From Phycisphaerales bacterium (GTDB lineage: Bacteria > Pseudomonadota > Gammaproteobacteria > Competibacterales > Competibacteraceae): 17,423 nt of DNA. The stretch lies in assembly GCA_014879435.1 (NCBI GenBank), contig JACSSB010000245.1, positions 1 to 17,423 on the forward strand. Direction: 5' to 3'. Made by a program: the position numbers and the translations under genes. The stretch's first letter is position 1; every line of letters begins with the position of its first letter. Of the stretch, positions 6,753 through 13,838 are shown one piece after another. Under the pieces are notes generated by a model. That model had not been told where the DNA came from, ran no database searches, and saw nothing but the letters and a program-made list of their open reading frames with translations.

Positions 6753-7712
6753 ATGAAAGCTGCCGTTGTTACATCATTCGACCATCCGCCACGCCTACGG
6801 GAAGTAGAGGCCCCTACTGCGCTTGAGGATGAAGTGATCGTAACTGTACGGGCCACTGCACTGAGCCAGTTGGTGCGAGCACAGGCTTCGGGCAAGCACT
6901 ATTCGAGTGGCACCGTACCCATGGTGCCGGGTACTGATGGGGTGGGTCTATTGCCGAGCGGACAGCGCGTGTATTTCGCTTTTCCGCGTCGGTTTGGTGC
7001 AATGGCAGAAGCCGTTGCCGTACCTGCGGCGAATATAGTGATGCTTCCAGGTGATCTGGACGACATCACCGCTGCTGCTATTGCCAATCCTGGTATGTCG
7101 TCTTGGGCTGCATTGACCGAACGTGCGGCATTTCAACGGGGCGAGTCCGTATTAATTAATGGTGCGAATGGCACATCTGGACGGCTAGCAATTCAGATTG
7201 CCAAGCATTTGGAAGCATCCCGAGTCATTGCCACAGCGCGCAATACCGCTTGCGAAACCGAATTGCGCGCATTGGGGGCAGATGATTTCGTCGCATTGCA
7301 ACAAGCCCCAGATACACTGGTGGCTGATTTCCGTCGGAAAATCAGCCAGGGTGTTGACATCGTGCTCGATTACTTGTGGGGATCACCTGCGGAAGCCTTT
7401 TTGAAAGCGGCCACCGGACATGGGGAAAGCGAAGCCGCGCCACGCCTGCGTTTTGTCAACATCGGCTCGCTGGCTGGTGCATCAATCAATTTCAATGCGG
7501 GCACGCTACGTAGCAGCGGCCTTGAACTTCAAGGCAGCGGACTGGGCAGTCTGTCGCATGCGGCGCTCATCCGCGCCATTGCCGGACTGATGCAAGCTGT
7601 AAAACCTGCCGGGTTGACCGTCGATACCATGGTTCGACCGTTGTCCGAGGTTGAAAGTGTATGGACCGAAAACAGCGAGGCGCGTTTCGTTTTTACAGTT
7701 TCCAAGCCCTGA
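6753..7712 (+). CDS. Zinc-free MDR-family oxidoreductase, quinone-oxidoreductase-like
   Basis: A 319-residue medium-chain dehydrogenase/reductase, probably an NADPH-dependent reductase of quinones or enones. The N-terminal GroES-like part contains GTDGVG at 60-65, where zinc alcohol dehydrogenases have GHE; loss of that His and absence of a four-Cys loop indicate a zinc-free enzyme. The Rossmann nucleotide-binding turn is NGANGTSG at 136-143. Start ATG 6753 is chosen over an in-frame codon at 6684 because GGAGGA lies 6 nt upstream and the protein then begins MKAAVV, as family members do. It stands alone, 137 bp after the deacetylase-like gene and 197 bp before glyA. Its DNA reads more AT-rich than its neighbours (for example ATTAATTAATGG near 7151), which may mark later acquisition. 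Substrate unknown. Confidence 0.85.
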   Translation: MKAAVVTSFDHPPRLREVEAPTALEDEVIVTVRATALSQLVRAQASGKHYSSGTVPMVPGTDGVGLLPSGQRVYFAFPRRFGAMAEAVAVPAANIVMLPGDLDDITAAAIANPGMSSWAALTERAAFQRGESVLINGANGTSGRLAIQIAKHLEASRVIATARNTACETELRALGADDFVALQQAPDTLVADFRRKISQGVDIVLDYLWGSPAEAFLKAATGHGESEAAPRLRFVNIGSLAGASINFNAGTLRSSGLELQGSGLGSLSHAALIRAIAGLMQAVKPAGLTVDTMVRPLSEVESVWTENSEARFVFTVSKP

Positions 7713-7860
7713 GCCTAGCGAGCCGGCACGAGTAAGGTCCGTTTACTGCGTCTGATACCCACGCACAAGCCAACCTCAACCATTGGACTGGGCACAAGGC
7801 AGCAAATCTCCTGCCATCCGTCGCCAACATCGGGTATCATCGCCAGCTTTTCCATAACCC

Positions 7861-7901
7861 GCCCACTGTTGTGTTCCAACAGCGGGCATCTGCCCTGCAG
7901 A
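7861..7901 (+). promoter_or_regulatory. Two tandem hairpins in the glyA leader
   Basis: GCCCACTGTTG (7861-7871) pairs with CAACAGCGGGC (7877-7887) around a 5-nt loop, a 10-bp stem with one A-C mismatch. Immediately after it, TCTGC (7889-7893) pairs with GCAGA (7897-7901), and the second arm takes in the start of the Shine-Dalgarno AGAGG at 7899-7903. The second hairpin could therefore limit access of ribosomes to glyA. A loose -10-like TATCAT at 7835-7840 would start a transcript just before the first hairpin, but its -35 is poor. The pairing is seen directly; regulation is inference. Confidence 0.4.
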
Positions 7902-7909
7902 GGTTGCGA

Positions 7910-9163
7910 ATGTTCAGCCGAGAGATACGAATCGCCGGGTTCGACAATGAGTTGTGGACTGCCATTCAGAGCGAGAAACAACGTCAGGAAGCTCACATTG
8001 AGCTGATTGCCTCGGAAAATTATGCCAGTCCACGGGTACTTGAAGCCCAGGGTTCGGTATTGACCAACAAGTACGCCGAAGGCTATCCGGGTAAGCGCTA
8101 CTACGGCGGCTGCGAGTTCGTGGACATCGCCGAACAACTGGCGATCGATCGCGCCAAGCAGCTCTTTCACGCCGATTACGCCAATGTACAACCGCATTCC
8201 GGTTCGCAGGCCAACGCCGCCGTCTACATGGCGTTGCTGGAGCCGGGCGAGGTCGTGCTAGGCATGAGCTTGGCGCATGGCGGCCATCTCACCCACGGCG
8301 CCAAGGTCAATTTCTCTGGCCGACTGTATCAAGCGGTGCAATATGGCTTGAACGAAGCCACTGGCGAGATCGACTACGATCAGGTCGAACAGTTGGCGCT
8401 GGAGCACAAGCCCAAGATGATCGTCGCCGGTTTTTCAGCCTATTCGCGGGTAATAGACTGGCAGCGCTTCCGTACTATCGCCGACAAGGTGGGGGCCTAT
8501 CTGTTCGTGGATATGGCGCACGTCGCTGGCCTAGTGGCAGCGGGTGTCTACCCCAATCCCGTGCCTATCGCCGATGTGGTCACCACCACTACCCACAAGA
8601 CTTTACGCGGCCCACGCGGCGGCCTGATCTTGGCCCGCTCCAACCCTGAGATCGAGAAAAAGCTCAACTCGATAGTATTCCCTGGCATCCAAGGCGGTCC
8701 ATTGATGCACGTCATCGCCGCCAAAGCGGTCGCCCTGCTGGAAGCGTTGCAACCGGAATTTACCGAGTACCAGAAGCAGGTAGTGGCCAATGCTCGTGCC
8801 ATGGCCGGAGTTTTCATCGAGCGTGGCTACGACATCGTCTCTGGCGGTACCGACAATCACCTGTTCCTAGTCAGCCTGATCTCTCGGGGTCTGACCGGCA
8901 AGGCTGCCGACGCGGCACTGGGTCGGGCTTGGATCACCGTCAATAAGAATGCGGTACCGAATGATCCACAATCGCCCTTCGTCACCAGCGGCATTCGGAT
9001 CGGTTCACCAGCCATCACCACCCGCGGATTCAAAGAACGCGAATGCCGGGAGTTGACCGGTTGGATCTGCGACATCCTCGACGATCTCGACCGCGAGGCG
9101 ACCATCGAGCGGGTGCGCAATCAGGTGGCCGAATTGTGCGCCCGATTCCCGGTCTACGGCTGA
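7910..9163 (+). CDS. glyA: Serine hydroxymethyltransferase
   Basis: PLP enzyme interconverting serine plus tetrahydrofolate with glycine plus 5,10-methylene-tetrahydrofolate, the main source of one-carbon units for purines, thymidylate and methionine. The 417 residues match the usual 415-420. The PLP lysine is Lys230 in TTTTHKTLRGPRGG. Other landmarks are ELIASENYASPRVLEAQGS, YAEGYPGKRYYGGCE, PHSGSQAN and the C-terminal TSGIRIGSPA. ATG 7910 is preferred over an in-frame GTG at 7871: relatives begin MFSR, AGAGG lies 6 nt upstream, and the GTG codon sits inside a leader hairpin. It heads a co-directional block, and nrdR begins 27 bp after its stop. Confidence 0.97.
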   Translation: MFSREIRIAGFDNELWTAIQSEKQRQEAHIELIASENYASPRVLEAQGSVLTNKYAEGYPGKRYYGGCEFVDIAEQLAIDRAKQLFHADYANVQPHSGSQANAAVYMALLEPGEVVLGMSLAHGGHLTHGAKVNFSGRLYQAVQYGLNEATGEIDYDQVEQLALEHKPKMIVAGFSAYSRVIDWQRFRTIADKVGAYLFVDMAHVAGLVAAGVYPNPVPIADVVTTTTHKTLRGPRGGLILARSNPEIEKKLNSIVFPGIQGGPLMHVIAAKAVALLEALQPEFTEYQKQVVANARAMAGVFIERGYDIVSGGTDNHLFLVSLISRGLTGKAADAALGRAWITVNKNAVPNDPQSPFVTSGIRIGSPAITTRGFKERECRELTGWICDILDDLDREATIERVRNQVAELCARFPVYG

Positions 9164-9190
9164 CCGTTCCCCTTCGCTGAGTATACGGCG

Positions 9191-9664
9191 GTGCACTGCC
9201 CCTTTTGCGGTATCCCCGATACCCGAGTGATCGACTCGCGGTTGTCGGCGGAAGGCGACAAAGTGCGCCGCCGTCGTGAATGCCTCCATTGCAATTCCCG
9301 CTTCACTACCTACGAAATCGCGGAACTGCTGATGCCGCCGGTCGTCAAGCGCGATGATCGCCGCGAACCGTTCCTGGAAGAAAAATTGCGTACCGGTTTG
9401 CTGCGGGCCTTGGAAAAACGACCGGTCAGCGCCGAGCGGATCGAGGGCATCCTACGGCACATCAAAAATCGTATCCGTGCCAGCGGGGAACGGGAGCTGA
9501 GTAGCCAACGGATCGGCGAATGGGTCATGGAGGAACTACGTAACCTAGACCCGGTCGGCTACGTCCGTTTTGCTTCGGTCTACCGCAGTTTTCAGGATGT
9601 CAACGCCTTTCGCGAGGAAATCGAACGCCTGCAGACCCCTTCTGGCAAGACGGATTCCGATTAA
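9191..9664 (+). CDS. nrdR: Transcriptional repressor NrdR
   Basis: Zinc-ribbon plus ATP-cone repressor that senses ATP/dATP and shuts off ribonucleotide reductase genes by binding NrdR boxes. The zinc-ribbon cysteines are Cys3, Cys6, Cys31 and Cys34, with the RRRREC basic stretch between them. The ATP-cone follows from about residue 49 (VVKRDDRREPF) to about 139 (SVYRSFQDV). The start is GTG with only a weak ribosome-binding site (GGCGG directly before it), suggesting low expression or translation by readthrough from glyA. The 157-residue length is normal. Its stop TAA overlaps the ribD ATG by one base. I see no obvious NrdR-box pair within this window, as expected when its targets lie elsewhere. 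Confidence 0.96.
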   Translation: MHCPFCGIPDTRVIDSRLSAEGDKVRRRRECLHCNSRFTTYEIAELLMPPVVKRDDRREPFLEEKLRTGLLRALEKRPVSAERIEGILRHIKNRIRASGERELSSQRIGEWVMEELRNLDPVGYVRFASVYRSFQDVNAFREEIERLQTPSGKTDSD

Positions 9665-10767
9665 TGTTCCTCGATGATTATCGCCACATGGCACGCGCCC
9701 TCACCCTGGCGCGACGCGGCCTATACGGTACCGATCCCAATCCACGGGTTGGCTGCGTGTTAGTTCGAGACGGCGGCGTCGTTGGTGAAGGCTGGCATGA
9801 ACAAGCGGGTGAAGCCCATGCCGAGGTCATTGCCTTGGAAGCGGCCGGTGATCGGGCACGCGGCGCCACCGCCTACGTGACCCTGGAACCCTGCTGTCAT
9901 CACGGCCGCACCCCGCCCTGCACCGATGCTCTGCTCCATGCGGGTGTCAACCGGGTAGTGGCGGCGATGGCTGATCCCAATCCGCAAGTCGCTGGTAAAG
10001 GGCTACAGCAACTACGAGATGCCGGGGTAGCGGTGGATTGCGGGCTACTGGAAGCGGAAGCACGGGCGTTAAATCCCGGTTTTATTCAGCGCATGACCCA
10101 GCATCGTCCTTTCGTTCGGCTTAAGCTGGCGATGAGTTTGGACGGGCGCACCGCGCTGGCCTCCGGTGAAAGCCAATGGTTGACCGGTGCAGCAGCACGC
10201 CAGGATGTGCAACGGTTGCGAGCACGGGCCTCAACGATCCTGACTGGAATTGGCACCCTGCTGGCCGATGATCCCAGCCTCAATGTTCGGCTGCCGGAAG
10301 CGCATCGCCAACCGCTTCGCGTTATTCTCGATAGTGCGCTACGCACACCGCCGACGGCGAAGACCTTGCGATTACCGGGTGCGGTATTGATTTTCACCGC
10401 CGTCACCGATAACACATTACAGGCACCCCTACGCCAAGCAGGCGCGGAACTCCTCATCACCCCGCGCACCGAAGGTGGCCTTGATCTCCATTTTGTGATG
10501 ACCGAGCTTGCCCGTCGCGAGTGCAACGAAATCCAGGTCGAATGCGGCCCGACCCTGGCCGGTGCGTTGCTGCAAGCGGGATTGGTCGATGAATTGCTGA
10601 TTTATATGGCCCCGATCTTGTTAGGTGAGCAGGCACGCGGGCTGTTCCAACTGCCGATACTGACGCAGATGCACGAGCGAAGGGCATTGGAAGTGATGGA
10701 AACGCGAGCGGTAGGAACGGATTGGCGGATACGCTTGAGACCTATGCGTTCTCAGGAACAGGAATAA
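9664..10767 (+). CDS. ribD: Bifunctional riboflavin biosynthesis deaminase/reductase
   Basis: Carries out the second and third steps of riboflavin synthesis: deamination of the diaminopyrimidine and NADPH reduction of the ribose. The N-terminal deaminase domain has zinc ligands His52 (in AHAEV, with the proton-shuttling Glu54), Cys77 and Cys86 (PCCHHGRTPPC). The C-terminal reductase domain starts near residue 145 with RPFVRLKLAMSLDGRTAL and includes LTGIGTLLADDPSLNVR and VECGPTLAGALL. At 367 residues it is standard length. The ATG overlaps the nrdR stop (TAATG), so translation is probably coupled. A 160-bp gap follows before ribE. Confidence 0.97.
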   Translation: MFLDDYRHMARALTLARRGLYGTDPNPRVGCVLVRDGGVVGEGWHEQAGEAHAEVIALEAAGDRARGATAYVTLEPCCHHGRTPPCTDALLHAGVNRVVAAMADPNPQVAGKGLQQLRDAGVAVDCGLLEAEARALNPGFIQRMTQHRPFVRLKLAMSLDGRTALASGESQWLTGAAARQDVQRLRARASTILTGIGTLLADDPSLNVRLPEAHRQPLRVILDSALRTPPTAKTLRLPGAVLIFTAVTDNTLQAPLRQAGAELLITPRTEGGLDLHFVMTELARRECNEIQVECGPTLAGALLQAGLVDELLIYMAPILLGEQARGLFQLPILTQMHERRALEVMETRAVGTDWRIRLRPMRSQEQE

Positions 10768-10927
10768 ACTTTCACACGTACACCTGAACATCGTATTGAA
10801 AGATTTTCCAGCCTGAGCGCCTCGCGATCATCCCCGCCATACCATTGGCATGAGTGGCATGCCCCCAGATGGGGAACCTACGGCGATAATATTTCGCAAT
10901 ATCCTGTAATCCTTACGAGAGCCCGCC
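10768..10927 (+). promoter_or_regulatory. Structured leader between ribD and ribE
   Basis: This is the only sizeable gap inside the otherwise tight riboflavin block. It holds GGCATG (10847-10852) pairing with CATGCC (10858-10863), directly followed by CCCC (10863-10866) pairing with GGGG (10871-10874), which shares one base with the first stem. A weaker GCGA/TCGC pairing lies at 10884-10898. I looked for the conserved boxes of the FMN riboswitch and did not find them. An internal promoter or a processing site is plausible, but no convincing -35/-10 pair is visible. Confidence 0.25.
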
Positions 10928-11587
10928 ATGTTCACCGGCATCATCACCGCAGTTGGGACCATAACCACCGTGCAACCGCGCGGTGGTGACTTCCGCTTAC
11001 GCATCGCCACCGGCAAGCTTGATTTAAGCGACGTGTGCCTTGGCGACAGCATCGCTGTCAGCGGTGTCTGCCTGACCGCTGTCGAACTGCCCGGTGACGG
11101 CTTCTGGGCGGATGCCTCGCGTGAGACTCTGGAACGTACCACGCTTGGTGCGGCCAAACCCGGCGCCCGCGTCAATCTGGAAAAAGCGCTGACGCCCACC
11201 ACGCGCCTCGGCGGCCACTTGGTCAGCGGTCATGTCGATGGTGTCGGCACAGTGAGTGAATGGCGTCTGGACGGTCGTTCCTGGCGATTGCGTATCCAGG
11301 CACCGGATGCCTTGGCGCGCTACATTGCCGAAAAAGGCTCGATCTGCGTCGATGGTGTCAGCCTCACCGTTAACCAAGTGGCGGGTGCGGCTTTTGAACT
11401 AAACATCGTCCCGCATACCTTGGGAGAAACTACGCTTGCCGACTTCCACACCGGTCGGCGCGTCAATCTGGAAGTGGATCTAATCGCCCGCTATCTGGAA
11501 CGCTTGCTGTTGGGCGAACGCGCCGCCCAGCCGCAGAGTAGCGGAATCACCGAATCGCTGCTGCGCGAACACGGGTTCTGGAAATAG
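10928..11587 (+). CDS. ribE: Riboflavin synthase, alpha subunit
   Basis: Final step of the pathway: dismutates two 6,7-dimethyl-8-ribityllumazine molecules to riboflavin and the pyrimidinedione. The 219 residues form two lumazine-binding repeats, about 1-96 and 97-195, which start MFTGII and GGHLVSGHVDG. Ser41, Cys48 (SGVCLT) and His102 fall at the same numbers as the important residues of the E. coli enzyme (called RibC there, RibE elsewhere). The second repeat carries the parallel DGVSLT. A purine-rich ACGAGAG precedes the ATG. The stop is separated by only 2 bp from the ribBA start, so the pair is almost certainly co-translated. Confidence 0.97.
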   Translation: MFTGIITAVGTITTVQPRGGDFRLRIATGKLDLSDVCLGDSIAVSGVCLTAVELPGDGFWADASRETLERTTLGAAKPGARVNLEKALTPTTRLGGHLVSGHVDGVGTVSEWRLDGRSWRLRIQAPDALARYIAEKGSICVDGVSLTVNQVAGAAFELNIVPHTLGETTLADFHTGRRVNLEVDLIARYLERLLLGERAAQPQSSGITESLLREHGFWK

Positions 11588-11589
11588 CC

Positions 11590-12693
11590 ATGGCACTTGA
11601 CTCGATTGGCGACATCCTCGCCGACCTACGGCAGGGTAAGATGGTCATCATCATGGATGATGAGGATCGGGAAAACGAAGGCGATCTATTGATGGCTGCC
11701 TCGCTGGTCCGCCCCGAAGATATCAATTTCATGGCGCGTTACGGCCGGGGTCTGGTCTGCCTGACGCTGACTCGCGAGCGTTGCCAGCAACTGCGCCTAC
11801 CACTGATGGTGCAGGATAACGCCACCCCTTATTCCACCAACTTCACCGTCTCCATCGAAGCCGCGCAAGGGGTTACCACCGGAATCTCTGCCTACGACCG
11901 CGCCCACACCATTCGCACCGCTGTGCGGCCCGATGCCCATCCGGGGGATCTGGTGCAACCGGGTCATATCTTCCCGCTGATGGCGCAACCCGGCGGCGTA
12001 CTGACTCGCGCCGGACACACTGAGGCTGGTTGCGATCTGACTCGGTTAGCGGGATTGGAACCGGCGGCGGTCATCGTCGAGATCCTCAACGAAGACGGCA
12101 CCATGGCACGCCGTCCCGACCTGGAAACCTTTGCCGCTCAGCACGATCTGAGAATCGGGACTATCGCCGATCTGATCCGCTACCGGATGCAGAACGAAAA
12201 AACTATCGAACGGGTCGCCGATGCGATCATGCACACCGAATTCGGTCCACTGCGCATCCTGACCTATCAGGATGTGGTCAGTAAACAGGTGCATTTCGCG
12301 CTGGTCAAAGGCGACATTCACGCTGAGGAACCAGTACTGGTGCGGGTTCATGTCCAACATATGCTGAACGATCTGCTGGGTTTGCGCATGGCGGACAGCG
12401 GCTGGCCCTTGCGCGATGCCCTGCAGCGGATCGCCGATGCCCCATCAGGAGTACTGGTCTTTCTGAGCCGACATGAAGACCCAGCCGGACTGATCCGACG
12501 CATGCGTAGCTACCAGTTCGAAGCCAGTGAAGCGAACCGTCCGGTCGATTACACCACCGCTCTGCGCACCTATGGGATCGGTGCCCAGATCCTGCTCGAT
12601 ATCGGTGTGCGTCGCATGCAGGTATTGAGCGCACCGAAACGAATCAGCGGTTTATCCGGCTTCAATCTGGAAGTCGTGGAATACATCTCCTGA
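11590..12693 (+). CDS. ribBA: 3,4-dihydroxy-2-butanone-4-phosphate synthase with degenerate GTP cyclohydrolase II domain (RibBX type)
   Basis: The N-terminal half converts ribulose 5-phosphate to the four-carbon unit of riboflavin and looks fully active: MDDEDRENEGDL at 22-33, RGLVCLTLT, GHTEAGCDL and VIVEILNEDGTMAR. The C-terminal half, from about residue 205, keeps the outline of GTP cyclohydrolase II (FGPLRI, VRVH at 251-254, the terminal region) but not its active site. The three zinc cysteines align with His257, Ala268 and Ser270, and the EGRGIGL loop is replaced by HEDPAGL at 295-301. It should therefore not open GTP. Such RibBX hybrids are known in proteobacteria that also carry a separate ribA. 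At 367 residues the full hybrid length is kept and the frame is intact, so this is not simple decay. Confidence 0.95.
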   Translation: MALDSIGDILADLRQGKMVIIMDDEDRENEGDLLMAASLVRPEDINFMARYGRGLVCLTLTRERCQQLRLPLMVQDNATPYSTNFTVSIEAAQGVTTGISAYDRAHTIRTAVRPDAHPGDLVQPGHIFPLMAQPGGVLTRAGHTEAGCDLTRLAGLEPAAVIVEILNEDGTMARRPDLETFAAQHDLRIGTIADLIRYRMQNEKTIERVADAIMHTEFGPLRILTYQDVVSKQVHFALVKGDIHAEEPVLVRVHVQHMLNDLLGLRMADSGWPLRDALQRIADAPSGVLVFLSRHEDPAGLIRRMRSYQFEASEANRPVDYTTALRTYGIGAQILLDIGVRRMQVLSAPKRISGLSGFNLEVVEYIS

Positions 12694-12727
12694 TTTCCTC
12701 CTGCCCATCACTTAAGGAAGCCCCGCT

Positions 12728-13207
12728 ATGCAACAACTCAATGTCATCGAAGGCGACTTCAGCCCACCTCAGGACGCCCGCTTCGCACTGGTCGCGTCGC
12801 GTTTCAACAGTTTTATCGTGCAAAGCTTGATCAGCGGCGCGGTGGACGTCCTGCATCGACACGGTATTCCCGAAACCAGTATCGACCTGATCTGGACGCC
12901 CGGCTCTTTCGAGCTACCGTTGGCCGCACAACGCCTAGCCGCCAGCGAGCGTTACGATGGCATTGTCGCCCTGGGCGCGGTCATCCGTGGTGGCACCCCG
13001 CATTTTGAATACGTAGCCAACGAATGCGTCAAGGGACTGGCGAGCGTTTCGCTGGAATACGATATCCCGGTCGGTTTTGGCGTACTCACCGTCGATAGCA
13101 TCGATCAGGCGGTGGAACGTGCAGGTACCAAGGCGGGCAATAAGGGCGCCGAGGCGGCGATGGCGATGCTGGAAATGGTCAATCTGCTGCGGCGGCTGGA
13201 AGGCTGA
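12728..13207 (+). CDS. ribH: 6,7-dimethyl-8-ribityllumazine synthase
   Basis: Condenses the RibB and RibD products into lumazine, the substrate of RibE. The 159 residues show Phe26 (ASRFNSFI, stacking on the pyrimidine), TPGSFELP at 57-64, and GAVIRGGTPHFEYV with catalytic His92. The phosphate-binding GTKAGNKGAEAA lies near the C-terminus. AGGAAG lies 7 nt before the ATG. It follows ribBA by 34 bp and precedes nusB by 3 bp. The family assembles into pentamers or icosahedral shells; which form applies here cannot be judged. Confidence 0.97.
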   Translation: MQQLNVIEGDFSPPQDARFALVASRFNSFIVQSLISGAVDVLHRHGIPETSIDLIWTPGSFELPLAAQRLAASERYDGIVALGAVIRGGTPHFEYVANECVKGLASVSLEYDIPVGFGVLTVDSIDQAVERAGTKAGNKGAEAAMAMLEMVNLLRRLEG

Positions 13208-13210
13208 ATC

Positions 13211-13660
13211 ATGGGTGGTCCTCGAAAGAACCAGCCCGGCAAACGTGGCTGGGCGCGACGCTGCGCCGTGCAGGCACTGTATCAGTGGCAGTTGACTGGG
13301 CAATCGCCCAGTCAGATCGAAACCCATTTTCTGGCGAACGAAGATTTAAGTAAGGCCGATCCGAGCTACTTTCGGGAATTGGTACATCAAGTTCCGGTGC
13401 ATGTGACCGAAATCGACGCGGCCCTGGAACCGCTGCTGGATCGTCCGCTGATCCAGGTAGACCCGGTGGAATGCGCCATCCTGCGGATCGGCGGATACGA
13501 ATTGCTACAGCGCCCAGATATTTCCTACCGGATTGTCCTCAACGAAGCGATTGAGCTGGCCAAGGTCTTCGGTGCCGAGCAGGGACATCGCTTCGTCAAC
13601 GGCGTGCTCGATAAACTGGCACGCAGCGTGCGTGCGGTCGAATTCGGCGCGGCTTCCTAA
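13211..13660 (+). CDS. nusB: Transcription antitermination factor NusB
   Basis: Small all-helical RNA-binding protein that joins NusE (S10) on boxA in rRNA leaders to prevent premature Rho termination. The 149 residues include the basic N-terminus (KRGWARRCAVQALYQWQ), DPVECAILRIGGYELL, and the conserved end RIVLNEAIELAKVFGAEQGHRFVNGVLDKLA. It starts 3 bp after ribH; its ribosome-binding site GGAAGG lies in the ribH end. The ribH-nusB pair is common in proteobacteria. thiL and pgpA, frequent next genes in gammaproteobacteria, are absent: the block ends here and converges on dnaE. Confidence 0.97.
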   Translation: MGGPRKNQPGKRGWARRCAVQALYQWQLTGQSPSQIETHFLANEDLSKADPSYFRELVHQVPVHVTEIDAALEPLLDRPLIQVDPVECAILRIGGYELLQRPDISYRIVLNEAIELAKVFGAEQGHRFVNGVLDKLARSVRAVEFGAAS

Positions 13661-13716
13661 AGGCTATCTGGAATCCAAACTCTACGCGCTGACGTGAGCA
13701 TGAATCCCACAACATG

Positions 13717-13796
13717 GATCGTCACTCCCGCGCAGGCGGGAGTCCAAAATTGACCCTGCGTAAGGCTTCCTGGATTCCCGCTTTCGTGGGAATGAC
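13717..13796. repeat. REP-like palindromic repeat, copy 4 (long-centre variant)
   Basis: Same family as the three copies near 4849-5068, but 80 bp because the segment between the two arms is 18 bp longer. The left arm CTCCCGC-GCAG-GCGGGAG is perfect. The right arm ATTCCCGC-TTTC-GTGGGAAT has one G-U pair. It is followed at 13801 by AATGATTGAT, the flank also seen after copy 2. It fills the convergent gap between nusB and dnaE; the rest of that gap (13661-13716 and 13797-13838) shows nothing else recognisable. Confidence 0.9.
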
Positions 13797-13838
13797 CTTC
13801 AATGATTGATGGGCTAGGGGTCATAAACAGCATTGACG

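Noticed and set aside
7715..8197. Minus-strand frame of 160 codons before and over the glyA start
   Set aside because: Its larger part is the shadow of the highly conserved glyA N-terminus and it has no familiar motifs.
10768..10927. FMN riboswitch ahead of ribE
   Set aside because: The conserved boxes of the RFN element are not found; only short local hairpins are seen.
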